From Nageia nagi (lineage: Eukaryota; Pinophyta), in assembly GCA_050084985.1 (NCBI GenBank), contig JBITNC010000001.1, positions 212,784,001 to 212,848,000 of the forward strand: DNA of 64,000 nucleotides. The letters are read 5' to 3'. Made by a program: the position numbers and the translations under genes. The notes under the pieces were generated by a model. The model did not search any database. It was not told the origin of the DNA and worked only from the letters and a program-made list of their open reading frames with translations. Numbering within the stretch: the first letter of the stretch is position 1; each line of letters starts with the position of its first letter. Below, piece by piece: positions 1 to 11,835 of this stretch.

Positions 1-1331
1 AAATATTTAAAGGAGATAAATAAATATTCTTATATAAATTGAAATAAATATAATTATTATATGAATTGGAAAAATTGGAAAGTTATGTTATTTAAATAAA
101 TAAAATATTTTTTTAAATTATAATTCTTTAAAGAAATGTGTGTTAATATGATATGATGGTCTTTTAGATTCAATTGGTATGTAAGATGTGAATTTTGTAA
201 TGAATTTTTATTACAATAAATTAAAAGTATTCAACTTTTTAAATAAAAAATAAATAGAATGAAATATTGCAATAATTATTTTATATTTCATAAGATTATT
301 AAAATATTTTTCAGTTTTTATTTTATAAAATTTAATGGTATTTTGGTAATTTTCATTAACTTATAAGGATATTTTGGTAATTTTTGAAGATTGAAGGGTA
401 TTTTGGTAAGTTTCCCTTATTTTTTTGACACTAGTTTGTTATATGGATGCTTGATTTTTAAAATGCATTTCAATTGTTATTCCCCAAATTAGCCCACCAA
501 GCCAAATAATCCATCATGTTTGATCCATGAGTAAAGATTTAAGTGCTTTTGTTCCCAAGCTTACTTATTTCTAACAGACTCTAAACATCAACAAATTAAC
601 AGCTACTTGATGTATTTAACAAACAAAGACCTGCATGGCACCTAAGGTTTGCAATGTTTCTATACATTTGGATATTGTTGTCTCTTCAATAAATATTTAT
701 AAATTGCTTAACTTTTCAGAATTTTAAACGTAACATGTAATTCCTCACTATAGATATTTATAAATAAAGCAACACAACATAAACTGAAAATGGCAAATTT
801 TTCTTCTTTTCATACATCCAACATATTTTCTGGAATTTGTTTTCATTTGTACATTGATGCTTTTATTTATCGGATTGCTGACTGGAAAAATATATAACAA
901 AATTTGAAGTTCCCTCATTAAGATGCTTTATTTTCTAGTTACAACCTTGGAAAAGTCTCGGCAATAGTTTCATATCAATAACAAAAAAAGCAATATAAAC
1001 TTCGAACTATATCTGTAATATTTCTTCAGTTTATTAAAAATGTGCCAAAACAAGAAATGGAACACAATGCCTAGCATTTCAGGGCACTTTATTACTCAGA
1101 GCATCATAACAGTTCAAGTCAACAATGCATAATGTAAAATATAACCATGTGCCAATGGGCATTAAAAATTGAAGTCCACTGTCTAGAGAATGAGTCATAC
1201 CTTTCTAACAGCAAGATTCAACTCTTGCTCACATTTTGCCCCTATTCAAACTTGTAGAACCCATTGCGAGTGTCACAAACATAAATTTTCTATAAAACAA
1301 TTATCTAAATGCACATAATATTGTTAAATTG
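1..1331. other. AT-rich non-coding flank
   Basis: No reading frame or RNA gene is supported here. The only local structure is a phrase close to GGTATTTTGGTAATTTT that occurs three times between about 337 and 413, each copy about 30 bp from the next. Together with the DNA after 6750 this is the pre-insertion locus of the LTR element at 1337-6745. Confidence 0.6.
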
Positions 1332-1336
1332 CATTA
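1332..1336. repeat. Left target-site duplication CATTA
   Basis: CATTA stands immediately before the first LTR base and again at 6746-6750 immediately after the last LTR base. A perfect 5-bp duplication is the normal footprint of Ty3/gypsy integrase. Confidence 0.9.
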
Positions 1337-2475
1337 TGTGATGATCCAAATTTAAAATTCGGCCACAAACTAGCAATACAGGATCATCAAGCCCTAACAT
1401 CAGGTCTAGGGCATCACACATGCACCAATACCCTCAAGCATGCAACGTTAGGGTTAGAGCATTAACATTAAACATTCAGATACACAAAATGCCAACGTCT
1501 AAGTATAACATGCAAGATCCAACCATCAAACCCCAGTATGCCAACGTCTAGCAATTACAAGCATATAACAATGAACATCAAATCACAATGCCAACGTTTG
1601 GCTCATACATGTAAAATGAAGCATAATCAACCCAACGCATGCACAAGTATGGAATACACAATACACAATGAGATGCACCCTCTGGCTGTATATGAATGAT
1701 GAGAATGATAATAATACAATACCAATGCCCAATGGGCAGTCGTTGGCCTCAAGGGAGCCAACTAGGGCACAATGCTCTGAAACCCTCAACATTGAACAAC
1801 TGTCGAACCACAAGATAGACTACTCCCTCAGATCCGAAATCCTCTCCACTCGAGGAGCCCTCCTCGAAACCTAGTGAACCACTGAAAGGTAGAAGTAAAT
1901 CCTTGGAATGCCACTGGATGGGCAAGGTGCTCCACCTATGTCGTAGATAATCAGGATCCCACTACCTGACTACCTCTAGACGCTCTGCCTACGAATGGAA
2001 TGCTTAGCGCCACTAAGACTTGTGCCCGAAGGTCTGTAGTAAGTGTAATAATAATCAATAGCTACCCAATACTGAAGCTCCAATGTCTATCTATACATTG
2101 CTTGTGTCCGAAACTCACCTAGGAATCATCCCAGGCCCATCTAATCCAACGTTGGATATTTGGGTGACCCAATCACTTAAAGTGCCAACATGGGGGTATG
2201 GGGCCCTCCCCAGTGTGGCGCTAACATGATGGTAGCCGTCCAACTCACTAATGCATAAACATACCTTGGGATTTCCATAATCCAAGATCTCCAATTCAAC
2301 ACATGCCTAATCTACTACTCAAGAGGGAGACGTCCCACTTGGGGCTCACTGTGGGGTCCACATGACCCATTAAACTTCTATCTTGAGTTACAACAATGCA
2401 ATTACAAATACATCAAATAGATATAGTACAAGGTGACCAGACTGGTCCCATTAAAAGCACAAGGGGGACGTCACA
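1337..2475 (-). repeat. 3' LTR of the gag-protease element
   Basis: It aligns over its whole length with 5626-6745, with small indels. It starts TGTGATGATC and ends GACGTCACA on the plus strand. Near the low-coordinate end the word ATGCCAACG recurs several times with different spacings. Confidence 0.92.
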
Positions 2476-2490
2476 AAGTCTCCCCTCTCC
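2476..2490 (-). other. Polypurine tract
   Basis: Read on the minus strand this is GGAGAGGGGAGACTT, all purine except one C and the final TT, directly upstream of the 3' LTR. This is where plus-strand DNA synthesis is primed in LTR elements, and it fixes the element's orientation. Confidence 0.8.
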
Positions 2491-2889
2491 AATTGTTTGC
2501 CCTCAAGCAATCACAGAAGATCACAGCATTCAGAATGCAACCTTAATATGCCCCATGTCGGATGATGGTGAGATATGAACAGTTGGAGCTCCATGCTCCT
2601 AGCTCAGTACAAATGGCAGACTCTCTGGTCTGCTATAGCTGCCACTCCTCAGCAGATACTCAATGACAATCCTCCATAGCCAAGGAAGTGAATGCACACC
2701 CTGGCTGAAATGTACCTACAAAAACCTGGGAAAGATAACAGTCAATGAAAAGCAAGTAAAGCCTAAGCTCCACTCAAGTAGCAGGGTCTCCAAACTCCTC
2801 TCAAAAACTCTCAAACTCCTCACGGTCAGTGTGAGGCAAGAATGCACCTCATTCGCTAACTCCTGAAACCTCCATGAGGGGAACACAGC

Positions 2890-3300
2890 TTCAATCAAAC
2901 TCAACGATGAGTATCCACCATCATGACACCTCCAAACAGCAATCCTGGCTTCCTCAAGCCTCAACGTAGGGTGCCCATCATCATGACACCTCCAAACAGC
3001 AATCATGGCCTCCTCAAGCCTCAACGTGGGGCTCCAATCCTCTTGGACACCCAACGTGGCAAGACAATCCTCCCAGAAACTCAATGTGGCATCACAAGCC
3101 TCTTGGATGCTCAACGTAGTAAGATATGCTTCCCAGATGCTCCACGTGGGGTGGCTCCTCCTCAGGAAGCTCAACGCAAGCTGATAAACCTCTAGTGTGC
3201 CCAACGTGGGGTGGGAATGCTCCAATGAGCCCGTGGATGTCCAACGTTAAGGTCCCATCTCCTCCATGACCCAACGTGGCCCATTCTAGCTCCTGCTGCA
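2890..3300 (-). repeat. Degenerate internal tandem repeat rich in CAACGT
   Basis: A 60-bp period is clear from about 2921 to 3040: the two lines share the block from CATCATGACACC to CCTCAACGT. Beyond that, shorter degenerate units continue to about 3300, each built around CAACGT or CAACGTGGG. Minus-strand frames across it are partly open and repetitive, but no known domain is visible. It lies downstream of protease, where pol would be in a complete element. Confidence 0.75.
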
Positions 3301-3468
3301 ACATGGCTACTTGTTCAAACTCCTCCTTTTGCTAACACCACTTGATCACCTCTAGTTGCTTGTTGTCAACCTATGGACAATCATCCCAGATGCCCTGCAG
3401 TGTGTGTCTTACCATCTATTTCGAAACTCGTGGTGAGTTTCTAATAGTTGGTATGAATGTCCCCTAAG

Positions 3469-3765
3469 TCAAACAACCACTGCACTCCAAGAATGATGTG
3501 AGGAAGCCCCTTCAAGGCTACATGTAGAAGTCCTCACTCCAAACCGCTCCACAATGTGATCAACCAAGGTGAGTTTCCCATTAGCATTGGAAACTCGAAA
3601 CCCCTCAAATGCCTTGGTCTTCAAATTCTTCCGCTCTGCAAACCCAACATTAATGAAGTTGTGGGATGCTCCAAGATCTATCAACACCATCACATCCTGT
3701 CCCACAATCTTCAAAGTCAAGTACTTCTTCACCTCATGGAGTGAAGCACTCATGCTCCCAAGCAT
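3469..3765 (-). pseudogene. Retropepsin-like aspartic protease of the gag-protease element
   Basis: The frame contains the protease core V-L-I-D-L-G-A-S-H-N-F-I, which matches the plant Ty3/gypsy consensus D-S/T-G-A-S-H except for Leu in place of the usual Ser/Thr after the catalytic Asp. The sequence just downstream (to about 3380) still resembles the end of gypsy protease, with a G-V-Q-W-L type flap region, but contains stops. In complete elements this enzyme cleaves the Gag-Pol polyprotein. The reading frame breaks before any RT motif appears. Confidence 0.8.
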
Positions 3766-3849
3766 GCCCTCAACTCATGGTGACCCTAAATCCTCCACGT
3801 CTACTCCCAACTCCTCCAACTCCTCTAAAAACACCTTAATATAATGCAC

Positions 3850-5542
3850 CTATCCCTTCCCCAAACAACGGTGCCCAAGCTCCCAAGTCTTCTTGCAGTA
3901 GAAGCACTTGCCCTCTTTGCTCAGCTTTTCCCATGTAGCTACATCCAACTGATCTAGCCTGGATAGAGGAAGTGTCTTAGCCTTGCTAGGCCCCTTAGCA
4001 AACGGCTTCCGAATAGCCGGCCCCTTGGAAACCAGTCCTCCCCTAAGGGATTTCACGATGGGCTCCAAGTTGTAGGCTGCCCAGATAGCATTGTCAAGGC
4101 TCCTAGGAGAGGACACCTTGACCATCCCTCTCAATGGCTCCATCAATCCCTCAATGAAAAGGAAAGCCAACCTCTCCTCTGAAATGTGATGAATCATGAC
4201 GGCTATCCTCTAAAACTCCGTCACAAGCTCATCCACTGCTCCTGACTGTCTCAACGTCGTCAAGTCCCGAAAGTAGTCATTCTCCTTCTTCCAATCAAAC
4301 CTCTTTGCCAACCTCCTGGCAAACTCATCGAATGAGGTGATGAGTGAATACCCCTATCTGATCACACCATGTTGCCACCACTCTAGGGCATCACCCTCCA
4401 AATGCAATGATGCGAAGTGAATCGCATCCTCCTCCACCATGCTAGGGTTTAGAGTGAAGTATGTCTGCAACTGATGCAGCCATGCCCTAGCAGTCATCTT
4501 CTTGCCGTCGTACATGAAAACCTGCATTTTGTTGATCCTGTGTTGCAGGTCTTTCTTCTCCTCCCCTGGCTTCCTAAATGTCATGGGCCATGCGCACTGT
4601 TACCCTTCAACCCCAAGAGCTCAAGATACCCATTGAAGTTAACATCTCTCCTCAGACCAAGATCCAACATGGATTACTCCTTGAAGATTTGATTCAGCTC
4701 CAGCTTCAAAGCCTCCCCTACCTTCTATGCAAAAATGGGTCTAGATGGCTTCGGAATCACTGGCTATTCCTCTACTCTGCCAACGTCCTCCAAGAATCTT
4801 CCTAGGAGAGGGTTTGTACCTGCGGTGCTATGTGTGAATGGGATCTCAAGAATTTGGCTTCAGGCTGACCCATTGATCCATAATGAGTGGATTCTCTATC
4901 CCTCAAGCTCCGAGATCTCCTCAAACTAGGCTCACAATCTGTCTGATCCTCCTCAAAATACTCCTCTCGATCATCCCTCACTGGACGTGGGGTCTCCTGA
5001 TCATATATAGCTGGACGTGGGGTCTCCTGGCCCTCTCTGGTTGGATGTGGGTGCTCCCTCTCATCCCTGGCCCAATGTGGGTGCTCTCTGCCCTCCCTAG
5101 CCAATCGTGGGGTCTCTTGATCATCCTTGGCCAAACGTGGGTGCTCTCACTCTTCCCTAACCAATCGTGGATGCTCCCTCTCATCCCGAACATGGCACAG
5201 TGCTCCCCGATCTTCTCTGACATGTCATGGGGGTGTATGGCACCTCTCTAGCTCATCAAGATCTCCCCAATGTCTAGTCATCTTTTGCTCCATGGAAGTC
5301 ATCACTCCGATCATATTATGAATGACTGAAATGAGCTCATAAAACTTCTGTTCGGGAGTGGATCCCCGAACCGAAGTAGAGCTCCTCCTCCTGGAAGACC
5401 TTTGTCTATCCCCTTGCACCACTCCCTCATCGCCAGAAACCCTCTCTTCCGACGGCTCGTTCATCCATTTCTGTCTCTCCTCACCTTGGACGGCTCTCTA
5501 TGTTGTCTCCTTTGATCTTCCACTCTTCCTAGTGGATGCCAT
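3850..5542 (-). pseudogene. gag: gag of the gag-protease element, with stops
   Basis: The likely start is the ATG at 5540-5542. An N-terminal Ser/Arg-rich stretch is followed by a run of charged 10-residue repeats (4981-5190). The capsid region (4354-4584) includes A-R-A-W-L-H-Q-L-Q-T-Y-F and H-L-E-G-D-A-L-E-W-W, typical of plant Ty3/gypsy Gag. The nucleocapsid part (3850-4197) ends in C-F-Y-C-K-K-T-W-E-L-G-H-R-C, the C-x2-C...H-x-C knuckle form common in plant gypsy elements. Gag forms the particle and binds the RNA. In-frame stops (for example just after the start, near 5225, and between 4354 and 4197) mean this copy cannot make the full protein. Confidence 0.85.
4981..5190 (-). repeat. Seven-copy 30-bp minisatellite inside gag
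   Basis: Seven consecutive units of exactly 30 bp follow the form CTGGACGTGGGGTCTCCTG plus 11 variable bases. Because 30 is a multiple of three, the repeat preserves frame and encodes a 10-residue unit of the type R-D-D-Q-E-T-P-R-P-A, alternating acidic/Gln-rich and His/Pro-rich versions. It sits in the N-terminal part of Gag. Confidence 0.88.
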
Positions 5543-5610
5543 CTCTCTCTTGCTGGATTTGGTGTAATAGCGATGGATTATGGGTCTCATGCACAGGCTG
5601 GCCAGATCCA

Positions 5611-5623
5611 GGCTCTGATAACA
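5611..5623 (-). other. Primer binding site, initiator tRNA-Met type
   Basis: Read on the minus strand this is TGTTATCAGAGCC, which differs at one base from the usual plant retrotransposon primer site TGGTATCAGAGCC. Only two bases separate it from the LTR end at 5626. It marks the start of minus-strand cDNA synthesis. Confidence 0.85.
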
Positions 5624-5625
5624 CT

Positions 5626-6745
5626 TATGATGATCAAAATTTCAAATTTGGCCACAAACTAGCAATACATGATCATCAAGCCCTGACATCAGGTCTAGGG
5701 CATCACACATGCACCAATAAACCCTCAAGCATGCAATGTTAGGGTTAGAGCATTAACATTAAACATTTAGATACCCAAAATGTCAATGCCTAAGTATAAC
5801 ATGCAAGATCCAACCATCAAATCCCAGTATGCCAATGTTTAGCAATTACAAACATATAACAATGAACACCACATCACAATGCCAACGCCTGGCTCATACA
5901 TGTACTAATGCATGCACAAGTATGGAATACACAATGAGATCCAATGCCCTCTAGCTGTATATGAATGATGAGAATGATAAGAATACAATACCAATGCCCA
6001 GTGGGCAATCGTTGGCCTCAAGGGAGCCAACTAGGGCACAATGCTCTGAAACCTCAACATTGAACAACTACCGAACCACGGGATAGAATTACTCCCTCAG
6101 ATCCCAAATCCTCTCCACTGAAGGAGCCCTCCTCGAAACATGATGAACCACTGAACGTAGAAGTAAATCCTCGGAATGCCATCGGATGGGCAAGGTGCTC
6201 CACCTATGCCGTAGATAATCAAGATCCCACTGCCTAACTACCCTCTAGATGCTTCGCCTACGAATGGAATGCTTAGTGCCGCTAAGACTTGTGCCCGAAG
6301 GTCTGCAGTAAGTGTAATAATAATCAATAGCTGTCCAATACTGAAGCTCCAATGTCTATTTATACATTGCTTGTGTCTGGAACTCACCTAGGAGTCATCC
6401 CAAGCCCATCTAATCCAACATTGGGTATTTGGGGGCCCAATCACTTAAAGTGCCAACATGGGGGTATGGGGCCCTCCTTAATGTGGCGCTAGCATGCTGG
6501 TAGCCTTCCAACTCACTAATGCATAAACATACCTTGAGATTCCCACAATCCGGGATCTTCAATGGAACAAATGCCTAATCTACTACTTAGGAGGGAGAGA
6601 CGTCCCACTTGGTGCTCATAGTGGGGTCCACATGACCTATTAAACTCCTATCCTGAGTTACAACAATGCAACTACAAATACATCAAATAGATATAGTACA
6701 AGGTGACCAGACTGGTCCCACTAAAAGTACAAGGGCGACGTCACA
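5626..6745 (-). repeat. 5' LTR of the gag-protease element
   Basis: Full-length partner of 1337-2475. Its inner end is mutated (TATGATGATC instead of TGTGATGATC), while its outer end keeps GTCACA. In the element's own direction this copy would contain the promoter. Confidence 0.92.
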
Positions 6746-6750
6746 CATTA
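6746..6750. repeat. Right target-site duplication CATTA
   Basis: Exact copy of 1332-1336, directly after the LTR terminus. Confidence 0.9.
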
Positions 6751-8725
6751 AAAATGAATTCCATGGTATGGAATTTGTACAACTTCAATCTCGCAAGCCA
6801 AAGTTTTTTTATGACCAAAGACAATAGAAAGAAACAAAGCAAACTGACCATTAAGCATTCTAAAAAAGCAGGGATTAACCAGAAATACCAGCAATGGGAA
6901 TCTTATTGTTACTGCTGGAATTATCACAAATAAACAATTCCTAATTGCATTCACTAGCACCCTACAGTTGGAAAATATGAAGAAGAAAAAAGTTACAATA
7001 ATCCCTCTGCCCTAACTTCTAGAGCTAGTGAAAAGGCACAGATACATCAAACAAAAACGTTTATGAATTATTTTCTGGATAAATTATTACAAATAACATG
7101 ACCTCAAGAGTCAATATCTACAAATTTGCAAACATTTGTGTTAGTGATTACTAATTTCATAGCCTGTTAGAGTACTATCAAGAGGCAAGTGTTAATGTGA
7201 GGAATCTGTAAACAATTAATGTCTGCAGTTTCAAGAGTCAATATCTACAAATTTGAGAACATTCGTGTTAGTAATTACTAATTTCATAGCCTGTTAGAGT
7301 TCCGCCAAGAGGCAAGTGTTGATGCCGTGGTTTCAATTCACAGCCAATTAATGTCTGCTGACAACATAAAGAAACAAAGATAAACACCATGCAAGTTGAA
7401 TAGGTTCTAACTAACATGGAAAACATTTGGAGAAGGATTATCAGCTTGTGAAACTGTTGATTGAATTCTTAAATGACACCAAAAATAGAGTATCAAGAAT
7501 TCACAATCAATATGAAGATAAACCTCACATTTTCCATTAGCACTTCAAGGGCAAGAATCTATTCTACTATGACAGTTTGACTAGCATCAAGCAAAGCAAA
7601 TCTTACAAAGCCACAAATAAACTAGATGTAAAAATTTAAGTGGAAGATACCTTACTTACAGCATAATAAATTTTAAAATCCGTGATAAGCTAATGACAAG
7701 TTACTAAATCTCAAATATAAGTACTATTTTTTTATAGTGGGATATGTTTAGGAGGACGCTGGGCACCTGTTTTCCTTTTGTGTCAAGTGTATTTAATGAA
7801 TAGAAACCTTTCAGTGGATTAAAACTCTGGAAATATTAATGAATATTATTGCAAATAGTTTTATATTGTTAATATATATTTTATATCAGAACACCATGAA
7901 CAGTCAAAACTATAATAGTAGCAATGATTTCAAGCAAACCCATAGAAATATAGATAAAGTCTACACATCTAAAAAGAGTCTGTTTGGTCCCAAAGCAGTT
8001 ATTTTGATAAAATATGTCATTCAATTGGAAATTTTAACGAGTCATTGGTATTGGTGTGACAAAATAAAGATGTTCAAGAATCTTATATGCATCTTCCCAA
8101 ATGATGATAGAGTACGGTGATTTACTATTTAGTATTTACTAATTGTCAGAGCTATGTTCGAATTTTCAAATCTAACTTGTACATCAACTCTTTTTCTCCA
8201 TCCTTTTGTTTTATGGTCTAAGAAGATGGAATTGTTTTTAGTGTGGCCTATATCTTCTGTTATAAGAAAGGCATTGAACTGACCTGCAAGAAAGATTGCT
8301 CCATGTAGAGCCTATATCTTCTGTTATAAAGGAAAATGTAGAGCCATGTAGAAACATTTCAGAAACACAAAGGCATTTTACAGGCTTTAAATTTTTGTTT
8401 CAAAAAAGGGATCAAAAACTCCAAACATTAGAATACATCCTAACTCCTTTAATTTAATATAACTCATTTAGTCATATTCCATTTAGAGTTTCATAGAATA
8501 GATAAAAAAATGCATACGACATATGTAAAAGAAGCAAATAAATGTCAAAGCGTACCGTACCGCTGATGATGAATTGCCAGCAGATTTAGGTTGTAGAAAA
8601 ACACCCTTCAGTAAGGAACATGAAATTGCAACAGATTACAAGACACAGTTAAAATGTTTGTTATGGAAAGATATAAACAAAACTATTCAAGAACAGAATG
8701 CATCTGTGCTTTAAAAGGCATTCAG
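6751..8725. other. Non-coding stretch with small duplications
   Basis: No coding region is supported. Apart from the 127-bp duplication listed separately, the phrase CCTATATCTTCTGTTATAA occurs twice at about 8248 and 8312. Confidence 0.55.
7104..7357. repeat. Diverged 127-bp direct tandem duplication
   Basis: Units start TCAAGAGTCAATATCTACAA at 7104 and 7231. They share the blocks TTACTAATTTCATAGCCTG, AGAGGCAAGTGTT and CAATTAATGTCTGC. The second unit is slightly longer near its end. No open frame is maintained. Confidence 0.85.
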
Positions 8726-9175
8726 AAAATGCTTTCATAGTTATAGACAAGCAGATGAGTTGGAAAAAGTAGGTAACAAAAAGCATGCAGAAAAGAAACT
8801 GTTGACTACAGGTTAACAATTTTATGCAGTGTAACATAATAGCATTGCTGTTGGTGGACAAAGATAAGTCTGTTTGAAACATTGCATTCAACCAAAGAGA
8901 CTAGCATTTATAGAACACCATGCTCCCTTGATCTCATTGGAAGATGTATTAAAATGCTTTCATAGTTATAGACAAGCAGATGAGTTGGAAAAAGTAGGTA
9001 ACAAAAAGCATGCAGAAAAGAAACTGTTGACTACAGGTTAACAATTTTATGCAGTGTAACATAATAGCATTGCTGTTGGTGGACAAAGATAAGTCTGTTT
9101 GAAACATTGCATTCAACCAAAGAGACTAGCATTTATAGAACACCATGCTCCCTTGATCTCATTGGAAGATATATT
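8726..9175. repeat. Near-perfect 225-bp head-to-tail duplication
   Basis: 8726-8950 is repeated at 8951-9175 with no gap. I could see only one or two differences, near the junctions (AAGATGTATT versus AAGATATATT). The surrounding DNA is old and diverged, so the duplication is comparatively recent. No gene is present in it. Confidence 0.92.
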
Positions 9176-11448
9176 TACTGGAACGATTATAAGATGACAC
9201 TTGAGCAACACACTTGTTTACATGTTTATTTATCAATGAAAAGCATAAAATAGATGAAGCCACTTAAAAATAAACAAAAAATTATTTGTATAAATGCACA
9301 ACTTAATGCTGTTAAGAATCTATGAGAAGGCAAGTAAGAGGGTCTATCAGACCTAGAGAACACCAACATCATGAAGAACTCATAAATATCATAAGCCTTT
9401 GATCTCTGATCATCCATATTGAATTCACATCAAACGTTGAGTATTTTTGCTTGGCTCTAAAACTGAAACATCTCTATCAATAAAATAAGGGCATAGTTTT
9501 CTCTCTGTCTGAATTTCAGTTGTGCTTCTGTGTATTTTAGTAACTTGCACACCTGTCTGGGAAGACCTGCACTGCATTAATTTTGTTTAAAATGTCTCTT
9601 GTCAATCTCACACTCATCTCTACCCACCATTATACACCATATGAAACTCAAAACAAAAGTACTTCTACCACAGAATCAAAGAAGTGGCATAGGAAGAATT
9701 TCTATTAAGAAAATTGATTACAAACTTACTAAACGGTAGAAAACCTTTGGGATGTACCCATTTTGTTTCAAGACTTGGTCAACATTGATATCCTAAGAGA
9801 GAGTCTCCAAGACTTCAACTTTTTCTCAAAATTTTCTTTGTAACCATATCCATAAAAGATCTTATACATAAAGAGAAAGCCTTTAATACTTGCATGTATT
9901 GTTCTTGCTTTGTTATTTACACCAATTAACATCAAGGCAGAAAAGAATAGGAGAATCCTTTTCAACTCTTAAAAGGCCTTAACAACGCTTAATACCTAGA
10001 AACAAATAACTAAAATATTTAAAACATAGGCAATATTTCTTGATTCAACAAGAATCTACCATAGCCTTTGCTTACCGTCCAATAGTCTTACTCCTTACAA
10101 TACTTGAATATTTAATTGGATGTAGTTTATAACTAGGTTTATTGTTATTGATCATAATGTGGGCTGGTATAAAATATACCTTTTCTGATTCCACGTTTTA
10201 CAGATTGTTCCACCTGTTCAAATTCATATGCAAGTAAACCACAAACCATTAAAGAGAAAGACATAATTGTTTGAGTTTTAATATATAGACTATCACCGAA
10301 AATCTGCTCTATACATGGGCATAGCTTGACATTCATCATCAAATGACCTCAATAGTTTGGGAATCTTAAAAATTGTCTCCAAATCACCTCATCATACCAA
10401 GATAACTTTGAATTTTAAAACAAGTTACATCATAATGTCCACTTTATAAAGTCATTCCTCTCTTGGCAACTACACTTTACAATTAGCTATTGTTTCTTAC
10501 AGGATGGGCTAATAAACTGTCTTGCTTGCAAATAGTTGTATTAAGTATCAACAATTATTCACTGAAGTTGGATGTCATCAACCATCCTTTTTTAGGATTG
10601 TCCAACTCCTCAGTCATTTTCATGAATAATCATTGTTTTTTATATGATTTGGTACATTAGTCCTTTACCAAAAGAGCACATTATTGACCATAATTTTTTG
10701 GGATCATCTGTTACACATATTATATAATATAATAATAAGCATTTCATTGAAGTCAACCTCCCAGGTACAATGTGTAGTATTTGAATATGTAAGAAAGTAT
10801 TCAATCAAATTATCTTAATGTGCTTCTCATGTCTTCAAAGAAGTTGATCAGATCAACACTGGAATTCGATTTGTTGTCTACCCTGTTTCTTATTTAAAAT
10901 AAATCAGTGCAACAATATTTTTGCATTTTGAGTTGGTTGACAGTCAAGGCAGGAAATAGGACACTCGATTTGTTCCAAAGTCAACAGGACTGAAAATGTT
11001 CATGATGCAAAAGCTTTGGTCTACTTTGCTACAACCAATATAACTCATTTGCTGGATCTGCTAATTTGCTTCAAAATCTTTGCTTGGGCCACGACAAGTG
11101 TGAGTCAACTGAATGATGGTCATGCTTCATACAGTTTGTTCATCTAAAAAGAAATTTAATGTTAAATAAATTAATGCTATAAAGGTTGGTTAGCATTAAC
11201 AAAAAGTATAAATTAACGAAGATTGCATATAACTGGTGTATTAGAGAGAGAAAGGGTTCTCTCTCAGTTTGTCTTTTCAATGATCAGGTAATGCCAACCA
11301 TGATGGATGATGTCCTGTCCTTTTCTTTCTTGATTCAGATCTTTCACCAATTTTTATCCTAGAGATTGTCCTGCATCTACCTGAAGCTGCATTTTAGGCC
11401 TTCATATTTAATAGAACACTTGTTCTGGTCCATACCAATGAAATGTTT
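9176..11448. other. Non-coding AT-rich stretch
   Basis: I see no supported gene, repeat pair or LTR here. Short frames on both strands look random. Confidence 0.5.
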
Positions 11449-11835
11449 TACGAGTGTTATCAAAAGCGGCCAAAAATCGGGAAAATTGGCCAAAAATTGG
11501 AATCGGCCTGCTAAACAATTTTTTTGGGACCGATTCCGATTTTTTTAATTTTGCTGACGTGCCAATTTTTTGCCAATTCTTGGAAAAAAATCGGCAAAAA
11601 TCACAAACACTGGTTGGGGAGGAAAAAAAGGTCAAATTTGGATTTTTTTTTAAATTTTCTTGCAAACTTCAGCTAGGAGGAGCTAAGAGAAACATCATTT
11701 GCACGATTTGAGCTAGATTCCAACACAACCACAAGTAGGGGATCCATTATATTCTCAAGAAGAAGAACCAGCAAAAACCACTAACAGCGCTAAAGCAACA
11801 AAAGAGAGATTGATAAAGGAGAAACAAAGACAATA

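Larger units (their letters stand above)
1337..6745 (-). mobile_element. Short non-autonomous Ty3/gypsy LTR retrotransposon (gag-protease only)
   Basis: The element is complete. It has two LTRs of about 1.1 kb in direct orientation, termini TGTGA...TCACA, a 5-bp target duplication, an initiator-tRNA-Met-type primer site at 5611-5623 and a polypurine tract at 2476-2490. These last two place its transcription on the minus strand. The internal region is only about 3.15 kb and encodes gag with a CCHC knuckle and an aspartic protease. No reverse transcriptase, RNase H or integrase is present; the place they would occupy holds a repeat-rich stretch (about 2900-3300). It would therefore need proteins from another element to move. 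By eye the LTRs are about 90% alike, and CpG is better preserved than in the other elements here, so it is probably one of the younger insertions. Confidence 0.92.

Noticed and set aside
8661-9417. Minus-strand frames of 60-76 codons rich in Phe/Leu/Cys
   Set aside because: Inside or beside the 225-bp duplication; the frame is not maintained in the second unit and no domain is visible.
11408-11711. Overlapping 85-codon frames on both strands
   Set aside because: Both arise from the self-complementary CGGCCAAAAATCGG/CCGATTCC blocks and have no protein-like features beyond that.
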